Counted from the stretch's first letter, positions 18,436 through 26,400 are shown. The stretch: DNA of 64,000 nucleotides from Fibrobacterota bacterium (GCA_023459055.1 JAEWVR010000013.1:51155-115154), one strand, 5' to 3'. Made by a program: numbers and translations. The notes: generated from the letters alone by a model not told the origin.

Positions 18436-18475
18436 ATGACACAAAACACTCTGTGCTCAGAGTGTTTCGTGTCAT
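18436..18475 (-). promoter_or_regulatory. rplL-rpoB intergenic hairpin (attenuator or processing site)
   Basis: Two 18-base arms (18436-18453 and 18458-18475) pair at 17 of 18 positions around a 4-base loop. In the transcript a short T-rich stretch follows but no clean uridine run. In E. coli the same gap holds an attenuator and an RNase III site that set the ribosomal-protein to polymerase ratio. A similar role here is an inference from position and structure. Confidence 0.65.
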
Positions 18476-18545
18476 ATTGTGTTCTTTAAAAAATATGAGA
18501 GATTTAATATGCGTGAAAATCTGCACATCTCCAAAGAAGCAATTT

Positions 18546-18929
18546 TTACTTAACTTCGGCTTTCGCGCCGTTTTCTTCGAGTTCTTTCTTAATCTTTTCA
18601 GCTTCGTCTTTTGGGATGCCTTCTTTAACAGGCTTTGGTGCACCTTCAACCAAATCCTTAGCTTCCTTAAGACCAAGACCTGTAACTGCGCGAACAACTT
18701 TAATTACGTTAATTTTTTTATCGCCAGCGTCTTTAAGAATAACGTCAAACTCTGTTTTTTCTTCTGCTGCTGCAGCAGGTGCGCCACCAGCAGGTGCAGC
18801 AGCCATTGCAACAGGTGCAGCTGCTTTCACGTCGAATTTTTCTTCAATAGCCTTGATAAGATCTGAGAGCTCGATAACAGTCATCGAACCGATCGCATCA
18901 ATGATTTCGTCCTTGGTTAAGGTAGCCAC
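18546..18929 (-). CDS. rplL: 50S ribosomal protein L7/L12
   Basis: The 127-residue acidic protein has the three-part L7/L12 layout: N-terminal dimerisation domain, Ala/Gly/Pro-rich hinge (around residues 36-52) and a C-terminal factor-binding domain with K-K-I-N-V-I-K-V-V-R and G-L-G-L-K-E-A-K. It forms the ribosomal stalk with L10 and recruits translational GTPases. Start is GTG at 18929 with GGAGG six bases upstream. Confidence 0.98.
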   Translation of the reverse strand: MATLTKDEIIDAIGSMTVIELSDLIKAIEEKFDVKAAAPVAMAAAPAGGAPAAAAEEKTEFDVILKDAGDKKINVIKVVRAVTGLGLKEAKDLVEGAPKPVKEGIPKDEAEKIKKELEENGAKAEVK

Positions 18930-18986
18930 AATGAACCTCCGTTGAAAATAAGATGAATTTTAATTCTTTGTTAATTGTCCGAGTAA

Positions 18987-19511
18987 TTATGCGTTTTTCT
19001 TTTCTTTCACTGCTTCGAGAGTACCCACCAGTTTTGACAGGATACCATTGAGAGCACCAGCGAATTTTCCCATAGGAGCCTGGAGGCATCCAAGGAGCTG
19101 AGAAAGAAGTGCTTCGCGACTCGGGATATCTGCAAGTTTAAGTGCATCAGTTGCATTGAACAATGTTCCATCAACATATGCTGCTTTCAAGTTGAGCAGA
19201 TCTTTGTTATCTTTCTGAAAATCTCTAAGTACTTTTGCAGGAGCAGTACCTTCATGCGTTGCAACAGCAACAACAGTCGGTCCTGTAAAGAACTTACTCA
19301 ACGATTCTTTACCGGTTTTTTCTGCTGCTTTTTTTGCAAGAGTATTCTTGACAACTATAAACTGTATACCATTTTTGCGCAGATCAGAACGTAGCTTTGT
19401 AACTTTTTCCACGTTGATTTTGTTATTATCTGCAACAAAAATTCCTCGTGCATCACGAAATACTGTTTCAAGCTCTTCTATAACTGCTGTTCTTTCAGCT
19501 TTTGTAGACAT
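18987..19511 (-). CDS. rplJ: 50S ribosomal protein L10
   Basis: L10 anchors the L7/L12 stalk and usually autoregulates rplJL translation. The 174-residue product has the K-N-T-L-A-K-K-A motif and the C-terminal helix that binds L12 dimers. The frame is open to TTG at 19520, but AAGG lies about ten bases before ATG at 19511 and nearly touches the TTG, so the ATG is preferred. Only about 45 bases separate it from rplA, so a long L10-binding leader as in E. coli does not fit there. Confidence 0.96.
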   Translation of the reverse strand: MSTKAERTAVIEELETVFRDARGIFVADNNKINVEKVTKLRSDLRKNGIQFIVVKNTLAKKAAEKTGKESLSKFFTGPTVVAVATHEGTAPAKVLRDFQKDNKDLLNLKAAYVDGTLFNATDALKLADIPSREALLSQLLGCLQAPMGKFAGALNGILSKLVGTLEAVKEKKNA

Positions 19512-19556
19512 TGTCGTCAAACCTTTTTTTTATGAACAACTTATCAAATTACAAAA

Positions 19557-20246
19557 CTATTTTAAATCGTTCTGGTTGATTTTTAGACCCTGACCCATAG
19601 TTGATGTCAGTGTTACTCTTTTGATATACTGACCCTTTGCAGCTGCCGGTTTTGCTTTGTTGACAGCTTCCATAAATGCCTTGGCATTTTCAAGGATCTT
19701 TACAGAATCAAAGGAAAGCTTTCCGAGAGCAGCATGAAGAATTCCAGCTTTTTCAATCTTGAATTCAACTTTTCCCTTTTTCAGTTCTCTAATCGCTTTT
19801 CCGATGTCCATTGTAACTGTACCAACCTTAGGGTTTGGCATAAGTCCGCGAGTACCGAGAATTTTACCGAGTTTTCCAACGACCTTCATCATATCAGGCG
19901 TTGCAACAACTGCGTCAAACTCAAGCCACCCACCCTGGATTTTTTGCGCAAGATCTTCTCCACCGACGTAATCAACACCGGCTTCCTTTGCTTCGGCTTC
20001 TTTATCACCGGCAGCAAATGCAAGTACTCGTACACTCTTACCGAGTCCATGAGGCAATACGGCTGCACCACGGACAGATTGATCGCTCTTGCGTGCGTCA
20101 ACTCCGAGATTTACAGCGATTTCTACTGTCTCATCAAACTTGGCAGTCTTATTCGCCTTGAGAAACTCAATGGCCTCGATAGCCCCATATTCCTTGAGTC
20201 TATCGACTTTTGCATGTACTGCTTCGTACTTTTTTCCATGTTTCAT
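19557..20246 (-). CDS. rplA: 50S ribosomal protein L1
   Basis: The 229-residue protein has the L1 domains, including P-D-M-M-K-V-V-G-K-L-G-K-I-L-G-T-R-G-L-M-P-N-P-K, and the expected length. L1 forms the mobile stalk that controls release of E-site tRNA, and in many bacteria represses the rplKA mRNA. It lies between rplK (42 bases upstream) and rplJ. Start is ATG. Confidence 0.98.
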   Translation of the reverse strand: MKHGKKYEAVHAKVDRLKEYGAIEAIEFLKANKTAKFDETVEIAVNLGVDARKSDQSVRGAAVLPHGLGKSVRVLAFAAGDKEAEAKEAGVDYVGGEDLAQKIQGGWLEFDAVVATPDMMKVVGKLGKILGTRGLMPNPKVGTVTMDIGKAIRELKKGKVEFKIEKAGILHAALGKLSFDSVKILENAKAFMEAVNKAKPAAAKGQYIKRVTLTSTMGQGLKINQNDLK

Positions 20247-20288
20247 GAATAACTGACTCCCTATTTATCTTTACAGACAGATATACTA

Positions 20289-20714
20289 TCAGTCTGTGAC
20301 AGTGACACCCATGCTACGTGCTGTACCAGCGATTGAACGCATAGCAGTTTCAACATTTGCAGCATTGAGATCATTTAATTTCGTTTCAGCAATCTTTTTG
20401 ATCTGAGCTTTTGTTATTGTTCCAACTTTATCTTTATTTGGAACACTTGAACCTTTTTTCAAACCAAGTTCTTTCATAATAAGCACAGATGCAGGAGGTG
20501 TCTTAGTAATGAAAGTGAAAGACCGGTCTGAATATACGGTGATAACAACCGGAGTAACCAAACCACCGGAATCCTTTGTACGGGCATTGAATGCCTTACA
20601 GAATTCCATAATATTAACACCCTGCTGACCGAGAGCCGGTCCGACCGGAGGAGCAGGATTTGCAGCACCACCCGGGATTTGCAGTTTGACCTGTCCTACA
20701 ACTTTCTTAGCCAA
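20289..20714 (-). CDS. rplK: 50S ribosomal protein L11
   Basis: The 141-residue protein has the L11 signature (proline-rich P-A-P-P-V-G-P-A-L-G-Q linker segment and T-P-P-A-S-V-L). L11 binds the GTPase-associated centre of 23S rRNA and is needed for RelA activation in other bacteria. The start is a TTG at 20714 (L-A-K-K-V-V) with AGGAG nine bases upstream; no ATG fits the normal N-terminus. It follows nusG by 21 bases. Confidence 0.97.
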   Translation of the reverse strand: MAKKVVGQVKLQIPGGAANPAPPVGPALGQQGVNIMEFCKAFNARTKDSGGLVTPVVITVYSDRSFTFITKTPPASVLIMKELGLKKGSSVPNKDKVGTITKAQIKKIAETKLNDLNAANVETAMRSIAGTARSMGVTVTD

Positions 20715-20735
20715 TTTATCAAACTCCTGTTAAAA

Positions 20736-21266
20736 TCAACTGATTGGAGTAACATGCATGAAATCGACTTCCACAGGTGTCGATCTTCCAAACACACTCA
20801 CCATAACTTTTATTTTGCCTTTTTCGGGATGAATCTCATCAACCACACCGTCAAAGTCTTTAAATGGTCCCTCTTTAATCTTTACAGCATCACCGATCTC
20901 GAACGGAACCTCGGATATCTGCTGACGCGATACTTTTTCACTCTGCCCAAGAATTCTACGTACCTCTTCTTCACGAAGAGCCTGTGGTTTGTTGCCGCCA
21001 ACAAAACCAGTAACACTCGTACAGATTCGTACAGCGTGCATTGTTTCCTTGTTCAATTCCATCTCGACAAGAACATAGCTTGGAAAAAATTTACGGGTAG
21101 TTTTTAACTTCTTCCCGTTTTTAACCTGTACCACATCCTGCGTGGGCATCAGAACCTGTTTCATCTGATCACCCAGGTCTCCTGACTGGATTACTTCGTT
21201 AAGGTAGTTGAATACCTTACCTTCCTGACCGGAATATGTATGAACGACATACCAACGTAGTGCCAT
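20736..21266 (-). CDS. nusG: Transcription termination/antitermination factor NusG
   Basis: The 176-residue protein has the NGN domain (W-Y-V-V-H-T-Y-S-G-Q-E near the start, P-S-Y-V-L-V-E-M) and a C-terminal KOW domain (V-K-I-K-E-G-P-F-K-D-F-D-G-V-V). NusG binds the beta' clamp and links polymerase to Rho or to ribosomal S10. ATG at 21266 with AGGGGC upstream is preferred over the TTG three bases earlier. It follows secE by 16 bases, a near-universal pairing. Confidence 0.98.
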   Translation of the reverse strand: MALRWYVVHTYSGQEGKVFNYLNEVIQSGDLGDQMKQVLMPTQDVVQVKNGKKLKTTRKFFPSYVLVEMELNKETMHAVRICTSVTGFVGGNKPQALREEEVRRILGQSEKVSRQQISEVPFEIGDAVKIKEGPFKDFDGVVDEIHPEKGKIKVMVSVFGRSTPVEVDFMHVTPIS

Positions 21267-21282
21267 CAAAAGCCCCTGATTC

Positions 21283-21477
21283 TTACATGCGAATGGAAGT
21301 TTGAATTAATCCAACTATAAAAGTCATGGCCTGATCTACGCCATAAACATATATAGAAATAACAACACTCAGGAAAACCACCAGAAGTGTTGCACCCTGT
21401 ACATCAGCCTTTGACGGCCATGCAACTTTGGACAACTCAGAACGAACATCTTTTAAGTATTGTATTATCTTTTGCAT
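21283..21477 (-). CDS. secE: Preprotein translocase subunit SecE
   Basis: The 64-residue protein is the short single-span type of SecE, with an amphipathic N-terminal helix carrying the S-E-L-x-K-V-A-W-P-S motif, followed by one transmembrane segment (about residues 30-50). SecE clamps SecY in the translocon. It lies between tRNA-Trp and nusG. Confidence 0.97.
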   Translation of the reverse strand: MQKIIQYLKDVRSELSKVAWPSKADVQGATLLVVFLSVVISIYVYGVDQAMTFIVGLIQTSIRM

Positions 21478-21496
21478 TTCAAAAACATCACTTTAA

Positions 21497-21569
21497 CAGG
21501 CCTGGAGGGACTCGAACCCCCAACCAACGGTTTTGGAGACCGCTACTCTACCAATTGAGCTACAGACCT
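21497..21569 (-). tRNA. tRNA-Trp (CCA anticodon)
   Basis: The 73-base cloverleaf folds fully. A 7-bp acceptor stem pairs 21563-21569 with 21498-21504 (one G-U), the anticodon loop C-T-C-C-A-A-A gives CCA, and the T loop is T-T-C-G-A-G-T. The discriminator is G and the 3' CCA is not encoded. It lies between rpmG and secE inside the tuf-to-nusG transcript. Confidence 0.97.
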
Positions 21570-21632
21570 AATTGATTGTGTTTTGACAAGTCCGTTCGCC
21601 GAATGCTTTGAGCAGACTGCAAACAGCCGTAA

Positions 21633-21785
21633 CTACTTACTCTCTTTATGCGTTGTACGCTTTCTCTCAAAGGGACAGAACTTTATGAATTCGACCCTTC
21701 CGGAATGCTTACGCTTATTTTTTGTAGTCTCGTAATTACGTTGCTTACAAGATGTACACTCAAGCGTTATTTTTTCTCTTGGCAT
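21633..21785 (-). CDS. rpmG: 50S ribosomal protein L33
   Basis: This 50-residue gene between tuf and tRNA-Trp begins M-P-R-E-K-I-T-L-E-C and contains the T-T-K-N-K segment of L33. The first zinc-knuckle pair is present (C-T-S-C), but the second C-P-x-C is C-P-F-E, so one ligand is missing. It may bind zinc weakly or not at all. L33 sits near the E site. The start is ATG at 21785; the ribosome-binding site is weak. Confidence 0.95.
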   Translation of the reverse strand: MPREKITLECTSCKQRNYETTKNKRKHSGRVEFIKFCPFERKRTTHKESK

Positions 21786-21819
21786 ATTTTGTTTTTCACT
21801 TCAAAAAACGTTTAACGAA

Positions 21820-23025
21820 CTATTCAATAATTTCTGTAACAACACCAGCACCAACAGTACGTCCACCTTCACGAATTGCGAAGCGGAGTTCCTTTTCCAT
21901 AGCGATAGGACAAATCAACTCAACTTCAATCGGTGAGTTATCGCCAGGCATAAGCATCTCTGTACCTTCTGGAAGCTTAAGAGTACCTGTTACATCAGTT
22001 GTACGGAAATAAAACTGAGGACGGTATCCGCTGAAGAAAGGAGTATGACGTCCACCTTCTTCTTTAGAAAGAACAACAACCTCTGCTTTAAACTTCTTAT
22101 GTGGTTTAATTGATCCTGGCTTTGCAAGAACCATACCGCGTTCGATATCGTTTTTGTCAATACCACGGAGAAGAGTACCGATATTATCACCAGCCTGAGC
22201 CTGATCAAGAAGCTTACGGAACATTTCAACACCGGTAACAATAGTTTTACGTGAATCTTTAAGACCAACGATTTCAACTTCATCACCAACTTTTACAACA
22301 CCGCGCTCTACACGACCGGTAGCAACTGTACCACGACCGGTGATTGAGAAAACGTCTTCAACTGACATAAGAAGAGGTTTGTCAATTTCACGCTGTGGAG
22401 TAGGAATGTATGAATCGATTGCTGCAAGAAGATCAAGAATACACTTTGCTTTTGCTGGATCTTCCGGATTTGTAAGCGCACCGATTGCACTACCGCGAAC
22501 GATAGGAATCTCATCGCCTGGGAAGTTGTATTTTGAAAGAAGCTCACGAATTTCCATCTCAACGAGCTCAAGAAGCTCTGGATCATCAACAACATCAACC
22601 TTGTTGAGAAATACAACGATATATGGAACACCAACCTGACGAGCAAGGAGGATGTGTTCGCGAGTCTGAGGCATAGGACCATCAGCTGCGCTAACAACGA
22701 GAATTGCACCGTCCATCTGTGCAGCACCAGTGATCATGTTCTTAACATAATCAGCATGTCCTGGACAGTCAACGTGAGCATAGTGACGATTCTCTGTTGA
22801 ATACTCAACGTGTGATGTAGCAATAGTAAGAATTTTTGTATCATCACGACGACCTTGTGATTCAGATGCCTTTGCTACTTCATCATAAGCGATATACTTA
22901 GCAAGACCTCTAACAGATGAAACACGGGTAAGAGCAGCTGTTAAGGTTGTCTTACCATGGTCAACGTGTCCGATCGTACCGACATTGACGTGTGGTTTGG
23001 AACGATCAAATTTTTCCTTTGACAT
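21820..23025 (-). CDS. tuf: Elongation factor Tu with divergent switch I
   Basis: The 401-residue protein delivers aminoacyl-tRNA to the ribosome. G1 (G-H-V-D-H-G-K-T, residues 19-26), G3 (D-C-P-G-H, 86-90), G4 (N-K-V-D) and domains II-III are standard. The switch I region is not: the near-universal R-G-I-T-I is K-I-L-T-I at residues 64-68, preceded by a non-canonical A-S-E-S-Q-G-R-R-D-D stretch. The magnesium-contacting threonine is kept. From memory, Planctomycetes have a similarly altered EF-Tu. It is transcribed behind four tRNA genes, the E. coli tufB arrangement. Confidence 0.97.
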   Translation of the reverse strand: MSKEKFDRSKPHVNVGTIGHVDHGKTTLTAALTRVSSVRGLAKYIAYDEVAKASESQGRRDDTKILTIATSHVEYSTENRHYAHVDCPGHADYVKNMITGAAQMDGAILVVSAADGPMPQTREHILLARQVGVPYIVVFLNKVDVVDDPELLELVEMEIRELLSKYNFPGDEIPIVRGSAIGALTNPEDPAKAKCILDLLAAIDSYIPTPQREIDKPLLMSVEDVFSITGRGTVATGRVERGVVKVGDEVEIVGLKDSRKTIVTGVEMFRKLLDQAQAGDNIGTLLRGIDKNDIERGMVLAKPGSIKPHKKFKAEVVVLSKEEGGRHTPFFSGYRPQFYFRTTDVTGTLKLPEGTEMLMPGDNSPIEVELICPIAMEKELRFAIREGGRTVGAGVVTEIIE

Positions 23026-23108
23026 GGAAACCTCTCAGTACAGTGTGGATTGTTAATAAATTATTGTTAATTCTAATGTTATGTTTACTTTATTCTCTCA
23101 AGTGATTA

Positions 23109-23182
23109 AGCCCACGACGGGACTCGAACCCGTGAACCTCATCCTTACCAAGGATGTGCTCTACCAACTGAGCTACATGGGC
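23109..23182 (-). tRNA. tRNA-Thr (GGT anticodon)
   Basis: The 74-base cloverleaf has a 7-bp acceptor stem (G-C-C-C-A-T-G with C-G-T-G-G-G-C), an anticodon stem C-A-T-C-C/G-G-A-T-G around T-T-G-G-T-A-A giving GGT, and T loop T-T-C-G-A-G-T. CCA is not encoded. It is the last of four tRNAs before tuf. Confidence 0.97.
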
Positions 23183-23193
23183 ACAAATAAAAA

Positions 23194-23265
23194 AGCAGGC
23201 AACGAGAGTCGAACTCGTAACAGCCACCTTGGAAGGGTGGAGCTCTACCATTGAGCTATGCCTGC
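23194..23265 (-). tRNA. tRNA-Gly (TCC anticodon)
   Basis: The 72-base cloverleaf has acceptor stem G-C-A-G-G-C-A paired with T-G-C-C-T-G-C, and anticodon stem C-C-A-C-C/G-G-T-G-G around loop C-T-T-C-C-A-A, giving TCC. CCA is not encoded. It lies 11 bases upstream of tRNA-Thr(GGT) in the same transcript. Confidence 0.97.
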
Positions 23266-23280
23266 AGATTTTATTTATAA

Positions 23281-23363
23281 TGGGCAGGGGTGGTTTCGAA
23301 CCACCGTAAGCTTACGCTAATGGATTTACAGTCCATCCCCTTTAACCACTCGGGCACCTACCC
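23281..23363 (-). tRNA. tRNA-Tyr (GTA anticodon)
   Basis: The 83-base gene has the long variable arm of a class II tRNA. The anticodon loop C-T-G-T-A-A-A gives GTA, and the acceptor stem pairs G-G-G-T-A-G-G with C-C-T-G-C-C-C (one G-U), followed by discriminator A. CCA is not encoded. Confidence 0.97.
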
Positions 23364-23375
23364 ATATATAACTGG

Positions 23376-23448
23376 AGCCGACGAAGGGATTCAAACCCCC
23401 GACCATCCGATTACAAGTCGGATGCTCTATCAACTGAGCTACGTCGGC
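23376..23448 (-). tRNA. tRNA-Thr (TGT anticodon)
   Basis: The 73-base cloverleaf has acceptor stem G-C-C-G-A-C-G/C-G-T-C-G-G-C and anticodon loop C-T-T-G-T-A-A giving TGT. It is the first gene of the tRNA-tuf transcript, 22 bases or so from the predicted start site. The order Thr(TGT)-Tyr-Gly-Thr(GGT)-tuf equals E. coli thrU-tyrU-glyT-thrT-tufB. Confidence 0.97.
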
Positions 23449-23476
23449 ATAATTACCTGTAGAAAAAAGTCTTTCA

Positions 23477-23505
23477 AATATAATTGATAAAAATCGGTGT
23501 GTCAA
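23477..23505 (-). promoter_or_regulatory. Promoter of the tRNA-tuf supercluster
   Basis: On the minus strand TTGACA (23505-23500) and TATATT (23482-23477) are separated by exactly 17 bases, about 30 bases before tRNA-Thr(TGT). A/T tracts lie just upstream of the -35 box and could act as an UP element. This is a near-consensus sigma70-type promoter, suited to stable-RNA and EF-Tu expression. Confidence 0.85.
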
Positions 23506-23919
23506 AAAAAAACTTAACTTTTTTTATTTTCCTGGCAGTCTTTTTTCAGAGCAACTTAAAAACATTCTACATTTCTTAATTTTTAAGCCACCCTGCACAT
23601 CATTTTAGCAGCCCAAGACACCTTACTTTTAAAAATCGGACTATAATATACTTTCTCGCCATCTAAATGTGTATACTTTTTTTCTTTTTTATTTATTCTT
23701 CTATCTTACTCACTTGACTCTGGTTATTCAGATGTCATACCCCGGCAAAACAATGTACAATTCAGGATTGATTCCAGTTCTTCCTACAGCTATTTTCTGT
23801 TAGCATTTCGACATTATGTTTTTGAACCCCGAAATGACAGGATATGCACTCGATGAAAAAAACTATATATAGTATAAGGTGATACCTTAAAATGACAAAT
23901 TAAAAGGGAGAATTTGAAT
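23506..23919. other. Intergenic, no gene seen
   Basis: This A+T-rich gap separates the minus-strand supercluster from plus-strand gene 23920-24360. Runs of A and T flank the tuf promoter. Close to the plus-strand gene there is a small palindrome TAAGGT-GAT-ACCTTA (23875-23889) next to a TATATATAGTAT sequence, which could be an operator over a promoter, but I could not assign a convincing -35 box. No convincing open frame was found. Confidence 0.4.
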
Positions 23920-24360
23920 ATGACTATTGAACTACTTGATGACCCAATTATTGATCCGGTTAAAGAGGTGATTGCTCTTTTTAATACAGAGCTTGAATCA
24001 GTAACCTTCCCGGAGCTTAATGCAGATATACTTAATAACTTCGCAGAACTTGTAAAAACCAAAGCCCTCGAACTTCAGGAACTTCAAGTAAAAGTACTCA
24101 ATGCAAAAGAAGCTCTTGAAGCAAGCCAAAACGAGCTGCTTCAGAAGACAACCAGGGCTCTTGCCTACGCAAAAGTCTACGCTGAAGGTAAACAGGAATT
24201 ATCAGAAAAACTCTCTGCGATCAACCTGTCCGGAAAAAGCAGTGTCCCCAGAAAAAAGAGTTCAAAATATGATTTAGATTCTTCTGAAAGCGAAATTGTA
24301 ATTAAAAAGGTAAAAACAAAGAAAATTGCATCGACAGAAGAAGTGCCACGTGACGAGTGA
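23920..24360 (+). CDS. Hypothetical coiled-coil protein
   Basis: The 146-residue protein is not recognised. Residues ~45-100 are rich in E, L, K and Q with heptad-like spacing and are probably a coiled coil. The last ~40 residues are basic and charged with several K-K pairs. There is no signal peptide or membrane span. ATG at 23920 is chosen because AAAGGGAG (23903-23910) lies nine bases upstream; a TTG two codons earlier is too close to it. A short acidic N-terminal segment rich in D, P and V precedes the coil. Its neighbours give no functional hint. Confidence 0.75.
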   Translation: MTIELLDDPIIDPVKEVIALFNTELESVTFPELNADILNNFAELVKTKALELQELQVKVLNAKEALEASQNELLQKTTRALAYAKVYAEGKQELSEKLSAINLSGKSSVPRKKSSKYDLDSSESEIVIKKVKTKKIASTEEVPRDE

Positions 24361-24377
24361 TGAGTGACAAGTTTAAA

Positions 24378-24397
24378 GGGCGAATCACCATTCGCCT
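24378..24397. repeat. GGGCGAAT...ATTCGCC short palindromic repeat, copy 1
   Basis: Arms GGGCGAAT and ATTCGCCT flank a four-base centre. Related sequences occur at 26794-26829 and 48453-48472. It begins about 17 bases after the stop codon of the preceding gene. Confidence 0.7.
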
Positions 24398-24512
24398 GCC
24401 TCTCCCATTCCTGTCCTTACATTATTATTTCATTTCAAAAGGGTTATTTCTAACACAGGAACTCGACACCAGCGATTACCCTATTATTTCACAAAAAACA
24501 CCCCTCCGAAAT

Positions 24513-24989
24513 TCATGCATTGTTCCTTTTGCCAAAACAAAATACTACAAACCCGCCAAGCATTCCAGTGCATACGCCGGAAAGTGCAGTCATCACACCT
24601 GAAGTGTATATGCCATCAATGCTACCCGGATCCGTTGCCTGCCTGAACCCGAAATAGTACCGGATCCCAAATATCACCAGGTAAATCACCATATACAGAT
24701 ATGACCCGGGAATGGTTACTTTTCTGCTCGCACGGTCATACTTTATTCCCATTTTCTGTACAAATTTACTGCCAATAATCAGGCCGCTTAAAAAGGAACC
24801 ACCCCATACTGCAAATAAAACCATTCGTCCATGTACAATATCAAATACCGATGAAAGTGAAACAAAAAGCAGCGCTATCGATGGAACTATGATTCCAGAC
24901 ACCGGCAGTACCATTGTTCGCATCGTACGGATACCAGCTGCGATTAGAAATGCAAACAGAGCATACACCCAGATTGGTGTGTGTTTCAA
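24513..24989 (-). CDS. Integral membrane protein, DUF6622-like
   Basis: The 158-residue protein has four or five hydrophobic helices (about residues 5-20, 28-47, 58-75, 92-112, 130-150) and resembles DUF6622 membrane proteins from memory: a T-P-I-W-V-Y-A-L-F opening and an I-P-G-S-Y segment before the third helical pair. Function is unknown. The start is TTG at 24989; the ribosome-binding site is poor and no better start keeps the first helix. It lies about 40 bases downstream of the ATPase gene on the same strand. Confidence 0.75.
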   Translation of the reverse strand: MKHTPIWVYALFAFLIAAGIRTMRTMVLPVSGIIVPSIALLFVSLSSVFDIVHGRMVLFAVWGGSFLSGLIIGSKFVQKMGIKYDRASRKVTIPGSYLYMVIYLVIFGIRYYFGFRQATDPGSIDGIYTSGVMTALSGVCTGMLGGFVVFCFGKRNNA

Positions 24990-25026
24990 TGTTTCGATGA
25001 GATATACTACACTATGTATAAAAAGC

Positions 25027-26400
25027 CTACCTTTGAAGCATGTTTTTTATCACCATATCAACATAACCAACCATATAAACTGGTAGTGATAAAAGTGTAA
25101 AATCATACGGATCGCCATTGGGCATCATACCTTTTGATTGACACACTGATGGCACATCACTGTTGAACCGTACCGCAAATGGCTGTTTTTTTTCGATGAT
25201 AAATTGATTTAGTGAACGTAAACTCCCACCTGAACCCGACTTCACTTCAACGCCAACAAGTGTTGTACCTGATTCAATAACATAATCGATCTCCGCATTT
25301 GAAGGGTACTTTTCACGGGACCAGAAATATAATTCCGGCTCAATATATGATTCTTTTCTATAAAGTAAATGCTGGCCTATAAATTGTTCGGTAATGCTTC
25401 CATTATTTACCAGTATTAAATCGGATGCTTTTTCAAGATCAACAATTGACAAACCACATCCACTTGACATAAGGCCAACATCAAGAAATAGAAGTTTAAA
25501 TTTTTTGCTGTTTATTTCTGCACCAAGCGGCAAACCGTTACATGATGAATGGTTCACAAGGTAACATATTTTGGCAAGTGAAAGAAGATGCAATACCTCC
25601 GAAACCTGTTCAGGTCTGTATGTTTTCGAAATTTGAGTATATTTTATAATTGTTCCAGGAAGTTTCGGTAATGCATTAAACACATCCTGAACCACTGCAT
25701 GCCGGTTTTTTCTGCTATATTTTGCAAAATCATCCCGATATGTTGCAATAATTCCATGCTTTATCCTGTCAATTTCAGAATAGGACCCGCCATTCACGAA
25801 TACATTTATACACTCAGGCATCCCGCCAATGATCAAATACCTTCTTAATAAATCAAGGCATTTCAAATGAATTGGTAACGGCCATTCCCGTTTGTACGTA
25901 TACCTTTGCAACTCTTCCTCAAGGATACGATTTTCTGTAGCTATTAAAAACTCGGTAAAACTCATCGGGCCAAGGTGCAAAAACTCGATTCGTCCCACTG
26001 GCATGGAAAAAGAGTGCTCCTTAATAACAAACTCAAGAAGGGAACCGGCAGCAATAACATGCAGATCGGGCATCTGCTCATAAAAATATCGCAGCTTTGC
26101 CAATAGTTCAGGCACTGCCTGAATTTCATCAAAAAACAAGAGCGTTTCACCTGGTACTACATTACAATTAAATTGTACAGCCAGCAAGTCGACTCCTCTT
26201 TTTATATCCGGATTATCAAAAAAAGTTATGACATCCCTATATATCTCAAGATTTACCTCAAGAATATTTTTAAATTCACTTTTTCCAAAATCCTGAACAA
26301 GATAAGATTTCCCGACCTGCCTCGCCCCTCGTATTACAAGTGGTTTTCGGTTCAAACGGTTCTTCCACTCTTTTAACGATTGAATCGCAGTTCTGAACAT
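25027..26400 (-). CDS. AAA family ATPase with DUF4143 (AAA_14 type)
   Basis: The 457-residue protein starts with an AAA_14 domain. The Walker A is G-A-R-Q-V-G-K-S (about residue 25) and the Walker B is L-L-F-F-D-E-I-Q. It continues into a DUF4143 C-terminal half with the nuclease-like E-I-D-Y-V-I-E ... G-V-E-V-K-S-G motif seen in this family. Such proteins are common, often horizontally spread, and of unclear role. The start is ATG at 26400 with GGAGG six bases upstream; an in-frame ATG at 26433 lacks one. Confidence 0.9.
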   Translation of the reverse strand: MFRTAIQSLKEWKNRLNRKPLVIRGARQVGKSYLVQDFGKSEFKNILEVNLEIYRDVITFFDNPDIKRGVDLLAVQFNCNVVPGETLLFFDEIQAVPELLAKLRYFYEQMPDLHVIAAGSLLEFVIKEHSFSMPVGRIEFLHLGPMSFTEFLIATENRILEEELQRYTYKREWPLPIHLKCLDLLRRYLIIGGMPECINVFVNGGSYSEIDRIKHGIIATYRDDFAKYSRKNRHAVVQDVFNALPKLPGTIIKYTQISKTYRPEQVSEVLHLLSLAKICYLVNHSSCNGLPLGAEINSKKFKLLFLDVGLMSSGCGLSIVDLEKASDLILVNNGSITEQFIGQHLLYRKESYIEPELYFWSREKYPSNAEIDYVIESGTTLVGVEVKSGSGGSLRSLNQFIIEKKQPFAVRFNSDVPSVCQSKGMMPNGDPYDFTLLSLPVYMVGYVDMVIKNMLQR

